A stretch of DNA of 64,000 bases from Conchiformibius sp. (GCA_029984035.1 JASBYJ010000011.1:9310-73309); one strand, 5' to 3'; positions 44,785 through 53,582 are shown, counted from the stretch's first letter. Translations and numbers: made by a program. The notes: generated from the letters alone by a model not told the origin.

Positions 44785-45813
44785 CTAAACGTTTTCAGGC
44801 AGCCAAGACGGTTCGCAATCCAGTGCCACGCCGAAACGCTGCAACACTTGCGAACAGACAAAATCCGATAATGCCCGTACATCTGCGGCAACGGCATGGC
44901 CGCAATTGACCAATACCAAAGCCTGCTTGTCGTGCACCGCCGCACCGCCGATGCGGTGTCCTTTCAGGCTGCATTGGTCAATCAGCCAGCCGGCCGCCAA
45001 TTTCACTTTGCCTCCTGTCTGCGGATAGTGCGGCATATTCGGATAATCGCGCAATAAGCGTTCGGCAACGGCGGCATCTACAATCGGATTTTTGTAGAAG
45101 CTGCCGACATTGCCCAATATTTTCGGGTCGGGCAGTTTGCTGCGGCGGATACGGCACACCGCATCGGCAACCGCTTGCGCGGTGATTTCCCCGCCCTGCT
45201 GCTGTAAGATTTTTGCTACATCGCCGTAAACCGTGTTGGCGGAAAAATGTTTATTCAAACGAAACCGCACGGCGGTAATCACAAACCGTCCTTTGCCTGC
45301 CTGCTTGAACAGGCTGTCGCGGTAGGCAAAACCGCAGTCGTCATGGCCGAGTACGACAAACTGCATTGTATCCAAATCGAAACAGCGGACGCTTTCAATC
45401 CAATCTTTCACTTCCACGCCGTACGCGCCGATATTTTGCACGGGCGATGCGCCTACCGTACCGGGAATCAGGCTTAAATTTTCCAAACCGCTCCAACCCT
45501 GCGCCAAAGTGTACTGCACGAAATCGTGCCACACTTCTCCTGCCTGCGCCTCCACCCATACGTGGTCTCCGTCTTCCGCCATCAGCTTGATGCCTTTTGT
45601 GGCCAGCCGAACCACCAAGCCGTGATAATCGCCCGCAAACACAATATTGCTGCCGCCGCCGAGCCATAATACGGTGTTGCGGTCAAACTCGGGCAGGCTG
45701 CAAATAGCGTTCAGGCTGCCTTCATCGTGCAGTTCGGTGTAATAGGCTGCCTTGCAGGGAAGGCCGAAAGTGGTGTGGGGGGTAAGGTTGTAATGGCGGA
45801 CGGGTGAATTCAT
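44785..45813 (-). CDS. murB: UDP-N-acetylenolpyruvoylglucosamine reductase
   Basis: FAD/NADPH enzyme that reduces UDP-GlcNAc-enolpyruvate to UDP-MurNAc in peptidoglycan synthesis. The 342-residue protein has the type I MurB layout: NTVLWLGGGSNIVF (FAD binding, about 43-56), LSLIPGTVGASPVQNIGAYG (about 106-125), the YRDSLFK region with the proton-donor loop, and the LPDPKILGNVGSFYKNPIV segment. ATG 45813 matches the family N-terminus (MNSPVRHYNLTPHTTFGL); the 16 upstream codons are not used. Confidence 0.95.
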   Translation of the reverse strand: MNSPVRHYNLTPHTTFGLPCKAAYYTELHDEGSLNAICSLPEFDRNTVLWLGGGSNIVFAGDYHGLVVRLATKGIKLMAEDGDHVWVEAQAGEVWHDFVQYTLAQGWSGLENLSLIPGTVGASPVQNIGAYGVEVKDWIESVRCFDLDTMQFVVLGHDDCGFAYRDSLFKQAGKGRFVITAVRFRLNKHFSANTVYGDVAKILQQQGGEITAQAVADAVCRIRRSKLPDPKILGNVGSFYKNPIVDAAVAERLLRDYPNMPHYPQTGGKVKLAAGWLIDQCSLKGHRIGGAAVHDKQALVLVNCGHAVAADVRALSDFVCSQVLQRFGVALDCEPSWLPENV

Positions 45814-45939
45814 ATCGAGTATTTCAATAAGTTTTCTGCTGTGTTTTCCAAGCGGAAACACAAAGGCGCTATTTTAAAACATTACCGCCCAAGATAGTTA
45901 TTCCGATACGCGGCCGATGCATTCAGGCTGCCTGAAAAA

Positions 45940-47316
45940 TCACAAAGCACGATGCCTCTGCGCCCATTTGCTGCATTTGTCCAAATACCACACCAACACC
46001 ACCGCCGCGGTGGCAAGCGACAGCACCAGTGCCGTCCAAAAACCGTAAATGCCCATTTCAAAACGGTATGCCAAAATATAGCCGGGCAACAAACCCAACA
46101 CCCAAAACGCAACTGCATGAATCATCATCGGCACGCGTGTCAGTTTATAGCCGCGCAAGGCATAAGAAGCGATACATTGGGTAAAGTCAAACACCTGGAA
46201 CACGGCCGTAAAAACCAACACCGAAGCGGCAATGCCGATAATGGCGGCATCATCGGTATAAAGGGCGACCAAAGGCTTACGGAACACCATCAGAAAAGCA
46301 CACGTACACAAAGCCAAAATACCGCCGCACAACAATGCCGCTCCGGAAATATAACGCGCACGGACAAACTGCCTTTTGCCGATGGCATAACCAATTCTCA
46401 CCGTTGTCGCCGCGCCCACCGCCTGAGGAATCATATAAACCAAACTGCTCAAACTCAACACCACTTGTTGCGCCGCCACATAACGGCTGCCCAAATCGGC
46501 AATCAGCCACACGATAAAGGTAAACAGGCTGGCTTCCAAAAAATAAGACAACCCAATCGGCCACCCCAATTTCCACATTTGCTTTAACGCATCAGTATCG
46601 GGACGGGAAAAGCGTTCAGTCAATCCGAACGGTTCAAAATAAGGCTGGCGGACAATATATACCCACAGGCAGACCGTACTAAACCACCACACCAAAGCCG
46701 TTGCCACGCCCGCGCCCGCGCCGCCCATTCGCGGGATACCCAATCCGCCGAAAATAAACAGATAATTCAAAGGAATATTCAGCAGCAATGCCGCCCAGCT
46801 AATCCACATAATCGGCTTGGGACGGTTCAAGCTGGACGCATACGCATGCAAAGCACGATACAGCATGGCGGCAGGCATGCCCAAAGCGGTAAAAAACAGA
46901 TACAGCGCGAACATATGCTCAATCCGGCTGTCCAAATTCAAATAATTTTGCAGCGGCACTATCAAAGCTATCAGCAAAGCCGCACCAATCAGCCCGATAA
47001 TCAAACCGAACCACACCCCCTGCCGCCCCGTTTCCCCGATGGCCGCCATTTTTTTCGCACCGTTCAATTGGGCAATCATCGGATTAAGCGCCGTCATGAT
47101 GCCGATAAAAGTGATAAACACCGTAATAAACACCGAACTGCCCAATGCCACCGCCGTTAAATCGTCCGTGCCGGCCGCACCTGCCATGGCGGTATCCACC
47201 ACCCCTATGGCAACCGATGCGATTTGTGCCGACATCATGGGCAAAGCCAAGGCGAAAATCAAACGGATTTCCTTGCGGAAATCATCAAAAGAATATTGAT
47301 TGATATTGAAAAACAT
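45940..47316 (-). CDS. norM: MATE-family multidrug efflux protein (NorM-like)
   Basis: Inner-membrane antiporter of the MATE family exporting cationic drugs and dyes using Na+ or H+. The 458-residue protein has 12 predicted membrane segments in two related halves. It carries the conserved N-lobe ALPMMSAQIASVAIGVVDTAMAG-type helix (about 23-45), a GIMTALNPMIAQ segment and, in the second half, IPQAVGAATTVRIG. The start is ATG 47316 with AAAGGTGG about 8 nt upstream; a GTG four codons earlier lies within that SD. Monocistronic. The gene symbol is by family similarity. Confidence 0.9.
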   Translation of the reverse strand: MFFNINQYSFDDFRKEIRLIFALALPMMSAQIASVAIGVVDTAMAGAAGTDDLTAVALGSSVFITVFITFIGIMTALNPMIAQLNGAKKMAAIGETGRQGVWFGLIIGLIGAALLIALIVPLQNYLNLDSRIEHMFALYLFFTALGMPAAMLYRALHAYASSLNRPKPIMWISWAALLLNIPLNYLFIFGGLGIPRMGGAGAGVATALVWWFSTVCLWVYIVRQPYFEPFGLTERFSRPDTDALKQMWKLGWPIGLSYFLEASLFTFIVWLIADLGSRYVAAQQVVLSLSSLVYMIPQAVGAATTVRIGYAIGKRQFVRARYISGAALLCGGILALCTCAFLMVFRKPLVALYTDDAAIIGIAASVLVFTAVFQVFDFTQCIASYALRGYKLTRVPMMIHAVAFWVLGLLPGYILAYRFEMGIYGFWTALVLSLATAAVVLVWYLDKCSKWAQRHRAL

Positions 47317-47584
47317 AAACAAAACCACCTTTCAGGCTGCCTGAAAGCTGTCGGATAAAACGAAAACGGATTGTATAACAGTTTCAGAAAGAAAACCGTT
47401 TGCCGCACAAAAGGAGTAAGATAAGCCCGACCGATACCCAATCATTCGGCACCGTGTTTAAAAACCGATGATTCAGGCTGCCTGAATCCTACATACCCTG
47501 TCTTTCAGGCAGCCTTGCCGCGCAAGCGCACAAACTACATACCCATCCGACACCATTAATCCGACATACCCACAGGAAACGCTC

Positions 47585-48217
47585 ATGACTCCCCGCAATA
47601 TCTTATCCGCAGGTGCCGTTATCCCCGTAATGGCAATCCGTGATTTATCTCTTGCCGTTGACTTGGCCCGCGCACTGGTGGCAGGCGGCATTCCCACACT
47701 GGAAATCACCTTGCGCACACCGGCCGCACTGGATGCCATCCGATTAATTAAACAGGAAGTACCTGATGCTATCGTAGGCGCAGGTACGGTCATCAACGCC
47801 GAACAACTTAAAGCCGTAGCCGATGCCGGCGCACAATTTGCCATCAGCCCCGGTTTTAACGTGAAATTAGGCGAAGCCGCACTCAACAGTTCCATACCGC
47901 TTATTCCCGGTATTGCGACAGCGGGCGAGTTGATGCTGGCTCTGGAATACGGTTTGGACACATGCAAACTCTTTCCCGCCGAAGCAATAGGCGGACAAGC
48001 CTTATTAAAATCGCTATACGGGCCGTTTCCGCAAGTCAAATTCTGCCCGACAGGCGGCATCACCCCCGCCGGTGCACCCGAATATCTCAAACTGCCCAAT
48101 GTATTATGCGTAGGCGGCAGCTGGCTGACACCCGACACAGCCGTACAAAACCGCGATTGGCACGCCATCACCCGATTGGCACGCGAAGCAGCCGCATTAC
48201 GCCCCGTCCGAGCATAA
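47585..48217 (+). CDS. eda: KDPG/KHG aldolase (Entner-Doudoroff)
   Basis: Class I aldolase splitting 2-keto-3-deoxy-6-phosphogluconate into pyruvate and glyceraldehyde 3-phosphate. The 210-residue protein has catalytic Glu40 in LEITLRTPAA, GAGTV at 66-70 and the Schiff-base Lys128 in CKLFPAE. FCPTGGI, the phosphate-binding loop, follows. ATG 47585 has AGGAA 7 nt upstream. The usual partner edd is not adjacent, so the gene stands alone here before a DUS terminator. Confidence 0.95.
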   Translation: MTPRNILSAGAVIPVMAIRDLSLAVDLARALVAGGIPTLEITLRTPAALDAIRLIKQEVPDAIVGAGTVINAEQLKAVADAGAQFAISPGFNVKLGEAALNSSIPLIPGIATAGELMLALEYGLDTCKLFPAEAIGGQALLKSLYGPFPQVKFCPTGGITPAGAPEYLKLPNVLCVGGSWLTPDTAVQNRDWHAITRLAREAAALRPVRA

Positions 48218-48218
48218 C

Positions 48219-48253
48219 AAAGGCTGCCTGAAACTTTTCAGGCAGCCTTTTTG
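48219..48253 (+). terminator. double-DUS terminator after eda
   Basis: AAAGGCTGCCTGAAA (48219-48233) pairs with TTTCAGGCAGCCTTT (48236-48250) and continues TTT, immediately past the eda stop. Confidence 0.85.
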
Positions 48254-48377
48254 CCCACAATTCCCATCACCACACTATTTCACGACATCACCTTCCAAAC
48301 CGTCAATCCACAATCGCGCAAATAAACGCGATATACTCTTAAATCCCTTATTTATTGCATCACACCCCTTTCCACCC

Positions 48378-48998
48378 ATGCAAACCACCTACCGCACCCT
48401 TGCCGCACCCGCTCAAGCCGAATTCAAAGACAAAGGCAGCCGTTTCATCGCCTTCGCCTACCCCGTACAAACCGAAGAAGAAGTCAAACAACATGTCAAC
48501 CGTTTGCGCCAAGAGCATCACAAAGCACGACATTGGTGCTACGCCTACCGACTGGGAACCGACAACAACCGCTTTCGCGCCAACGACGACGGCGAACCGG
48601 CAGGCAGCGCAGGACGGCCGATTTTGGGACAAATTGATTCATTCGGCTTAAGCAACGTATTACTGGTTGTCGTCCGCTATTTCGGCGGCACGCTGTTGGG
48701 CGTACCCGGCTTAATCCACGCATACAAAACTTCCGCCGCCATGGCTTTTCGGGCAGCCGAAATCGTTGAAAAAAACATTGAAAAGATTACACACCTGCAA
48801 TGCGCTTATCCGCAGCTGAGCGAAGCATTGCGAATTGCCGCCCAATATCAGGCCGCCGTCATCCATCAAGATTTGCAACTGGATTGCCGCCTAACCCTAT
48901 CCATTCCGCTGGCCACACACGAAGCCTGCATCGCCGCATGGCTAGAAACGCGGGCAATACAGATACTCGAACCTGAAACTCAAGAACACTCCGAATAA
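48378..48998 (+). CDS. YigZ-family protein (UPF0029/IMPACT)
   Basis: A 206-residue cytoplasmic protein of the YigZ/IMPACT family. The N-terminal UPF0029 domain (about 15-125) has the signature RANDDGEPAGSAGRPIL (about 66-82) and VRYFGGTLLGVPGLI. The C-terminal ferredoxin-like half (about 130-200, DUF1949 type) is less conserved. The biochemical role in bacteria is unsettled; a translation-related role is inferred from eukaryotic IMPACT. It is monocistronic; the start lacks a clear SD. The gene is the last before the parS-bearing gap. Confidence 0.88.
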   Translation: MQTTYRTLAAPAQAEFKDKGSRFIAFAYPVQTEEEVKQHVNRLRQEHHKARHWCYAYRLGTDNNRFRANDDGEPAGSAGRPILGQIDSFGLSNVLLVVVRYFGGTLLGVPGLIHAYKTSAAMAFRAAEIVEKNIEKITHLQCAYPQLSEALRIAAQYQAAVIHQDLQLDCRLTLSIPLATHEACIAAWLETRAIQILEPETQEHSE

Positions 48999-49031
48999 AT
49001 ACCGGCTGCATTTTATTCACAATGTTTGCCA

Positions 49032-49047
49032 TGTTTCACGTGAAACA
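49032..49047. other. parS centromere site 1
   Basis: Perfect 16-bp palindrome TGTTTCACGTGAAACA, identical to the consensus chromosomal parS bound by ParB/Spo0J. It is 33 bp past the YigZ stop, in non-coding sequence. Confidence 0.9.
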
Positions 49048-49061
49048 CGCCGCAACAACCA

Positions 49062-49221
49062 CAAAACAGAATCCCGCACCACAATAAGACTGATACCGTA
49101 ATATGGTTTAATAAGAATACATATTCTTCAGTAGCTTATTAAAAATTCCACTGAAGAAAATGTTTGCGCGCAATCCGCAAACAACAATATCGGTCAAATC
49201 TTGCAATACAACCTAAAACAG
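49062..49221 (+). mobile_element. MITE-like element, copy C
   Basis: Body about 49070-49213, flanked by near-identical octamers CAAAACAG (49062-49069) and TAAAACAG (49214-49221). It aligns well with copy D across AAGACTGATACCGTAATATG and GAAAATGTTT to TCAAATCTTGCAATACAACC, but its left 15 bp has diverged from GGCTCTGTTTTC. It lies between the two parS sites. Confidence 0.7.
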
Positions 49222-49228
49222 AATACGG

Positions 49229-49258
49229 AACAGGCTGCCTGAAAATTTCAGGCAGCCT
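49229..49258. repeat. opposed DUS pair abutting parS site 2
   Basis: Perfect inverted repeat (about 13-14 bp arms) of two DUS whose last base is the first base of the second parS palindrome. It may act as a terminator for etfA on the minus strand. Confidence 0.65.
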
Positions 49259-49273
49259 GTTTCACGTGAAACA
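49258..49273. other. parS centromere site 2
   Basis: Second perfect copy of TGTTTCACGTGAAACA, 226 bp from the first, 34 bp beyond the etfA stop. Confidence 0.9.
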
Positions 49274-49306
49274 CTGCATTAATTTGCTGCCGCAATACCG
49301 TCCGCA

Positions 49307-50245
49307 CTACCGTTGCTGCAAAGCGGCAGTCAGTTCGGGTACCACTTCAAACAAATCGCCGACCAATCCGAAATCCGCCACATTGAAAATCGGCGCTTCG
49401 GGGTCTTTATTGATGGCAACAATGGTTTTGCTGTCCTGCATACCGGCAATATGCTGAATCGCGCCGGAAATACCGACAGCAATATACAGCTCGGGAGCAA
49501 CGATTTTACCGGTTTGCCCGACTTGACTGTCGTTCGGCGCATATTCCGCATCCACCGCCGCACGGCTGGCACCCAAAGCGGCATTCAATACATCCGCCAA
49601 AGGCGTCAATACCGCCTTAAACTGCTCCGCACTGCCCAAAGCGCGTCCGCCCGATACCACAACCCTCGCCTGCGTTAATTCGGGGCGGTCGGATTGGGTT
49701 AGCTCGCGCGACACAAAGCGGCTCAAACTCTGCGCGGGCAGAGCAGACACTGCCGCAATTTCGGCATCTCCGCCGCAGGCAGCCGCAGCATCAAACACGC
49801 TGGCACGGAAAGTCAGCACCATTTTTTCCTCACGGCACTGCACAGTCGTCAAAACATTACCCGCATAAATCGGACGTACAAAAGTATCCCTATCCACAAT
49901 TTCAATCAAATCGGAAATTTGCGGCACGTCCAACAAAGCGGCGGCACGGGGCATGATGTTCTTTCCGAACACATCCGCCGCCGCCGCCAAATAACGGTAG
50001 GGCTGCGCCAAAGAAACCAACAGCGGCGCCATATCTTCAGCCAAATTTTCCGCATAATGCGGCGCATCGGCAAACAACACTTTGGCAACGCCGTCAATCG
50101 CCGCCGCCTGCTCCGCTACTGCGCGCACCGCATTGCCTGCCACCAAAACATGCACCTCGCCCAATTGCTTGGCGGCAGTAACCGCATGGTAAACCGCTGC
50201 ATTCAAGCTGCTGCCGTTGTGCTCCGCCAATAATAACACCGTCAT
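49307..50245 (-). CDS. etfA: electron transfer flavoprotein alpha subunit
   Basis: FAD-binding subunit of the ETF heterodimer that carries electrons from acyl-CoA and related dehydrogenases to ETF:quinone oxidoreductase. The 312-residue protein has the N-terminal ETF fold and a C-terminal FAD domain with VVVSGGRALGSAEQF (about 198-212) and GQTGKIVAPELYIAVGISGA followed by IQHIAGM. ATG 50245 has AAGGAG 7 nt upstream; an earlier TTG overlaps that SD. It starts 14 bp after the etfB stop, so the two are one operon. Confidence 0.95.
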   Translation of the reverse strand: MTVLLLAEHNGSSLNAAVYHAVTAAKQLGEVHVLVAGNAVRAVAEQAAAIDGVAKVLFADAPHYAENLAEDMAPLLVSLAQPYRYLAAAADVFGKNIMPRAAALLDVPQISDLIEIVDRDTFVRPIYAGNVLTTVQCREEKMVLTFRASVFDAAAACGGDAEIAAVSALPAQSLSRFVSRELTQSDRPELTQARVVVSGGRALGSAEQFKAVLTPLADVLNAALGASRAAVDAEYAPNDSQVGQTGKIVAPELYIAVGISGAIQHIAGMQDSKTIVAINKDPEAPIFNVADFGLVGDLFEVVPELTAALQQR

Positions 50246-50259
50246 CACATCACTCCTTT

Positions 50260-51006
50260 TCAAATCGCCTTGGCTGCAACCAGTTTTTCCACCAATTCGG
50301 CCACGCTGCCTACTTTAACGCCCGCCTGACGCGGTTTCGGTTCGGCATAACCCACAATATTCACGCGCGGGCTGATATCCACGCCCAGTTCTTCTACACT
50401 ACGCTTTTCCAAAGGTTTCTTCTTGGCCTGCATCAAATTCGGCAGTTTCACAAAACGCGGCTCGTTCAAACGCAAATCCGTACTAATCACCGCAGGCAAC
50501 GTCAATGCCAAAGTTTCCGTGCCGCCGTCAATATCGCGCACCACGGTTACACCGTCTGCAGACAAATCCACCTTGCTCACAAAAGCCGCCTGCGGTGCAC
50601 CCAACAAAGCCGCCAACATTTGGGCGGTTTGGTTCGCATCGTCATCAATGGCCTGCTTGCCCAACAGCACAAGCTGAGGTTGCTCCTGCTTCGCTACCGC
50701 GGCCAATACCTTAGCCACAGCCAAAGGCTCGGCCGGCGATTCCGTTTCGATATGCAGCGCACGGTCGGCACCCATCGCCAATGCCGTACGCAGCGTATCC
50801 TCACATTTCTTACCGCCCAGCGACACCGCTACAATTTCCGAAATCTTGCCCGCCTCTTTCAGGCGCACCGTCTCTTCCACCGCAATTTCGTCAAACGGGT
50901 TCATCGACATTTTCACATTGCCGATATCCACATCCGAGCCGTCCGCCTTAACACGGACTTTAACGTTGTAATCCACAACGCGCTTTACCGCCACCAACGC
51001 CTTCAT
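50260..51006 (-). CDS. etfB: electron transfer flavoprotein beta subunit
   Basis: AMP-binding partner of EtfA. The 248-residue protein starts MKALVAVKRVVDYNVKVRVK, has MSMNPFDEIAVEE (about 34-46), and LRTALAMGADRALHIE. The C-terminal region with LPNLMQAKKKPLE is the recognition loop by which ETF docks to dehydrogenases. ATG 51006 is preceded by AGGAG with 5-nt spacing; a GTG two codons earlier is less likely. First gene of the etfBA operon. Confidence 0.95.
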   Translation of the reverse strand: MKALVAVKRVVDYNVKVRVKADGSDVDIGNVKMSMNPFDEIAVEETVRLKEAGKISEIVAVSLGGKKCEDTLRTALAMGADRALHIETESPAEPLAVAKVLAAVAKQEQPQLVLLGKQAIDDDANQTAQMLAALLGAPQAAFVSKVDLSADGVTVVRDIDGGTETLALTLPAVISTDLRLNEPRFVKLPNLMQAKKKPLEKRSVEELGVDISPRVNIVGYAEPKPRQAGVKVGSVAELVEKLVAAKAI

Positions 51007-51324
51007 GAACACTCCTAAACATTCAAACAGGCAAATACGCCTGTTTCATTTTCAATCATCGGTTTCCGCTTTTCTGCCAATACCGTTCCGAACCTTTCAG
51101 GCAGCATAACCGTAAAGCAGAAAATCCAATCGCCGGCATAAAGCCGCAACACCGCACCAGCCGGGCTGCCTGAAACCCAAAAGCGTGTATTATAAAGAAA
51201 ATCAAACGGGGACGATAGCATACCTCTTGACCAATCTCTGCCCGGCACAACCGCTCCAACTTGAAAACAAGGCGGGTTTCCCTTAGAATGCAGTGCTTTC
51301 CCGTGCCGTTGCGCGCACAAACAG
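51007..51324. other. intergenic stretch between etfB and carA
   Basis: Gene-free interval 51007-51454 between divergent operons. It carries DUS copies near 51100 and 51170, then the hairpins of the carA leader described separately. A 101-codon minus frame has no domain and a composition typical of non-coding DNA. Confidence 0.5.
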
Positions 51325-51371
51325 AAAGCACGTTATGCCGCTGCATCAAGCAGCTGTGCAGCGTGCTTTTT
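51325..51371 (+). terminator. terminator-like hairpin upstream of carA
   Basis: AAAGCACG (51325-51332) pairs with CGTGCTTT (51362-51369), enclosing an inner GCTGC/GCAGC stem (51340-51344, 51350-51354), and is followed by T-rich sequence. It lies 84 bp before the carA ATG; a double-DUS hairpin (about 51392-51416) follows. Confidence 0.6.
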
Positions 51372-51454
51372 CTACGACTATCCCTTATTCCGCTGCCTGA
51401 AAAACTTTCAGGCAGCCTGAAAACAACATAAAAGATAAAAATCAGGAGTTCCCC

Positions 51455-52588
51455 ATGTCCGTACCCGCCATACTCGTATTAGCAGACGGCAGCATTTTTC
51501 GCGGCATATCCATCGGCTACCAAGGCAACACTTCCGGAGAAGTCGTTTTCAATACCGCCATCACCGGTTATCAGGAAATTTTGACGGATACATCTTATGC
51601 CAAGCAGATTGTTACCCTGACTTATCCGCATATCGGCAATACCGGTGCGAATGATGAAGATTTGGAGTGCAAAAAAATCCGGGCGGCCGGCTTGATTATC
51701 CGCGATTTGCCTTTGCTGCACAGCAATTTCCGCAGCCAAGAAAGCTTGCAGGAATATTTGGTACGCCATAAAACGGTTGCCATTGCGGATATAGACACCC
51801 GCCGTTTGACCCGAATTTTGCGAGATAAAGGCGCTCAGGCCGGTGCGATTTTGACCGGCGAAAGCGCGACTGTGGAAGAGGCGCAAAAACTGATTGCCGA
51901 ATTCGGCAGTATGGCGGGCAAGGATTTGGCGAAGGAGTTTACCTGCGCCGAGACTTACGAATGGACCGAAGGCGAATGGAAGCTGGGCAAAGGTTTTGTA
52001 ACGCCGTCTGAACAGTCGTATCACGTGGTGGCTTACGACTTCGGCGTGAAAACCAATATTCTGCGTATGTTGGCGGAGCGCGGCTGCCGTCTGACCGTAG
52101 TGCCGGCGCAAACGCCTGCCAAAGAGGTATTGGCGATGAATCCGGACGGCGTATTCTTGTCAAACGGCCCTGGCGACCCAGAGCCTTGCACTTACGCAAT
52201 TGCAGCCATTCAGGAATTGCTGGCTGCAAAAATTCCGCTGTTCGGTATTTGCCTCGGCCACCAATTATTGGGGTTGGCCAGCGGCGGCAAAACCAGCAAA
52301 ATGCCGTTCGGACATCACGGCGCAAACCATCCCGTGCAGGATTTGGACAACGGCCGCGTGATGATTACCAGCCAAAATCACGGCTTCCAAGTGGATGAAA
52401 ACAGTCTGCCAGAAAATGTACGCATTACCCACCGCTCGTTGTTTGACGGTACCGTACAGGGCATCGAACTGACCGACCGAGCCGCATTCAGCTTCCAAGG
52501 CCACCCCGAAGCCAGCCCCGGCCCGCACGATGTCGCCTATTTGTTTGACAAATTTGTTGCCAATATCCAAGCCGCCAAAGCTGCCTGA
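51455..52588 (+). CDS. carA: carbamoyl-phosphate synthase, small (glutaminase) chain
   Basis: Class I glutamine amidotransferase that releases ammonia for carbamoyl phosphate synthesis by CarB, feeding arginine and pyrimidine pathways. The 377-residue protein has the N-terminal CPSase small domain (EVVFNTAITGYQEILTDTSY, about 30-49) and a C-terminal glutaminase with FLSNGPGDPEPC and FGICLGHQLLGL holding the nucleophile Cys. HPEASPGPHD supplies the catalytic His/Glu pair. ATG 51455 follows AGGAG by 6 nt. carB lies 995 bp downstream beyond an inserted gene; in Neisseria carA and carB are known to be split by variable DNA. Confidence 0.97.
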   Translation: MSVPAILVLADGSIFRGISIGYQGNTSGEVVFNTAITGYQEILTDTSYAKQIVTLTYPHIGNTGANDEDLECKKIRAAGLIIRDLPLLHSNFRSQESLQEYLVRHKTVAIADIDTRRLTRILRDKGAQAGAILTGESATVEEAQKLIAEFGSMAGKDLAKEFTCAETYEWTEGEWKLGKGFVTPSEQSYHVVAYDFGVKTNILRMLAERGCRLTVVPAQTPAKEVLAMNPDGVFLSNGPGDPEPCTYAIAAIQELLAAKIPLFGICLGHQLLGLASGGKTSKMPFGHHGANHPVQDLDNGRVMITSQNHGFQVDENSLPENVRITHRSLFDGTVQGIELTDRAAFSFQGHPEASPGPHDVAYLFDKFVANIQAAKAA

Positions 52589-52591
52589 CGG

Positions 52592-52641
52592 TTTTTCAGA
52601 CGGCATGAGCTGCGAGCAAGGCAGATATGCCGTCTGAAAAA
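52592..52641. repeat. meningococcal-dialect DUS inverted pair
   Basis: TTCAGACGGCAT (52595-52606) and ATGCCGTCTGAA (52627-52638) are perfect 12-mer AT-DUS copies in opposite orientation, flanked by T and A runs that extend the stem. This is the N. meningitidis/N. gonorrhoeae dialect, not the dialect used in the rest of the window. It lies directly after carA and can serve as its terminator. Confidence 0.9.
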
Positions 52642-52760
52642 TGGAAGGAGCGAAGTGCCAACCCAACAAAGCAAAATGAATCATTTGACAACGTTGGTTT
52701 TTGGTTCTCGCTTCAACCTAATCTACGCTTACTTGCTTTAAGTCCAGGGGGATGTAAATC

Positions 52761-53564
52761 ATGGTTCATAAAGTATTTGAAGAATTTTATTTTGCAACAG
52801 AAGAGCAAATTAAAGACATTAAAGAACTTAATGATTTCTATGATAAAAGAAAGGAATATTCTCATTTTGATGGAAAAATATTCTGTCCAGAATGCAAAAA
52901 AGCAAGGTTAAAGTATGTTCCTAAGAGTCATCATAAAAGATCATATTTGGCTTCAATAGACTTGCATGAACACATGGATGATTGTTCATACAAATATGAG
53001 CAAGTAAGCCAGAAAAAAATTAGGTTATATTTGAATGAATTTAATGATTTTGAAATTGAAGATAAATTGGAATCCATGCTGAATAAATTAAATAAGGAAA
53101 GTAGCCGTACCACATTAAAGGCAGGTATTCTTTTTAATAATAATGAGGATAATCCTTTTTTAATTTCTAAAAATTCAAGCAATGAACAAGTAAAAATAAA
53201 AAAATCAATTCCTCAGCGCAACCTTAAATTTGAGCTAAAAGAAGAAGATGTTGATTGCATTTTTCTTTTTTATGGAGACGTATATTTATCTGTCGAAAAA
53301 GAAGAAAAAGAAAGAAACGGAGAAAAATATTGGATTCATTATCTTATGATTACAACTAAAGAAAACAGAAAAAAATACAAAATTTATCGTGGTTCTAAAA
53401 AAGACAATGCAATAGAAAATCAACTTTATCAAATAGTATTATTTGGATTTTTTGAGAAAAGAGTCCTTCAATACCAGGTTAAAAAAATTGAGTTAATCAA
53501 AAAAGAAAACAGTCCACATCCAAATCAAAGCGCTTTGATTTTTCGTGAAAAAATACTCGTTTAA
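52761..53564 (+). CDS. AT-rich orphan gene between carA and carB, putative zinc-finger protein
   Basis: A 267-residue Lys/Glu/Asn-rich protein of unknown function. Base composition and codon use (AAA, ATT, TTT, AAT) are strikingly AT-rich against GC-rich carA and carB, a sign of recent transfer. Near the N-terminus, FCPEC (C42, C45), H71 and C75 in HEHMDDC form a Cys2-His-Cys pattern that could bind zinc. After this come a charged helical region (about 85-115) and a beta-rich C-terminal half (about 150-265). No membrane segment. ATG 52761 follows a GGGGGA SD. I do not recognise a family. Zinc ribbons of this spacing often precede nuclease-like domains, but no catalytic motif is visible. Confidence 0.75.
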   Translation: MVHKVFEEFYFATEEQIKDIKELNDFYDKRKEYSHFDGKIFCPECKKARLKYVPKSHHKRSYLASIDLHEHMDDCSYKYEQVSQKKIRLYLNEFNDFEIEDKLESMLNKLNKESSRTTLKAGILFNNNEDNPFLISKNSSNEQVKIKKSIPQRNLKFELKEEDVDCIFLFYGDVYLSVEKEEKERNGEKYWIHYLMITTKENRKKYKIYRGSKKDNAIENQLYQIVLFGFFEKRVLQYQVKKIELIKKENSPHPNQSALIFREKILV

Positions 53565-53582
53565 CAATAAGGTAAAAAAAAC

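Noticed and set aside
51015..51320. 101-codon minus-strand frame upstream of etfB
   Set aside because: No SD; composition unlike coding DNA; it covers DUS copies in a promoter region.
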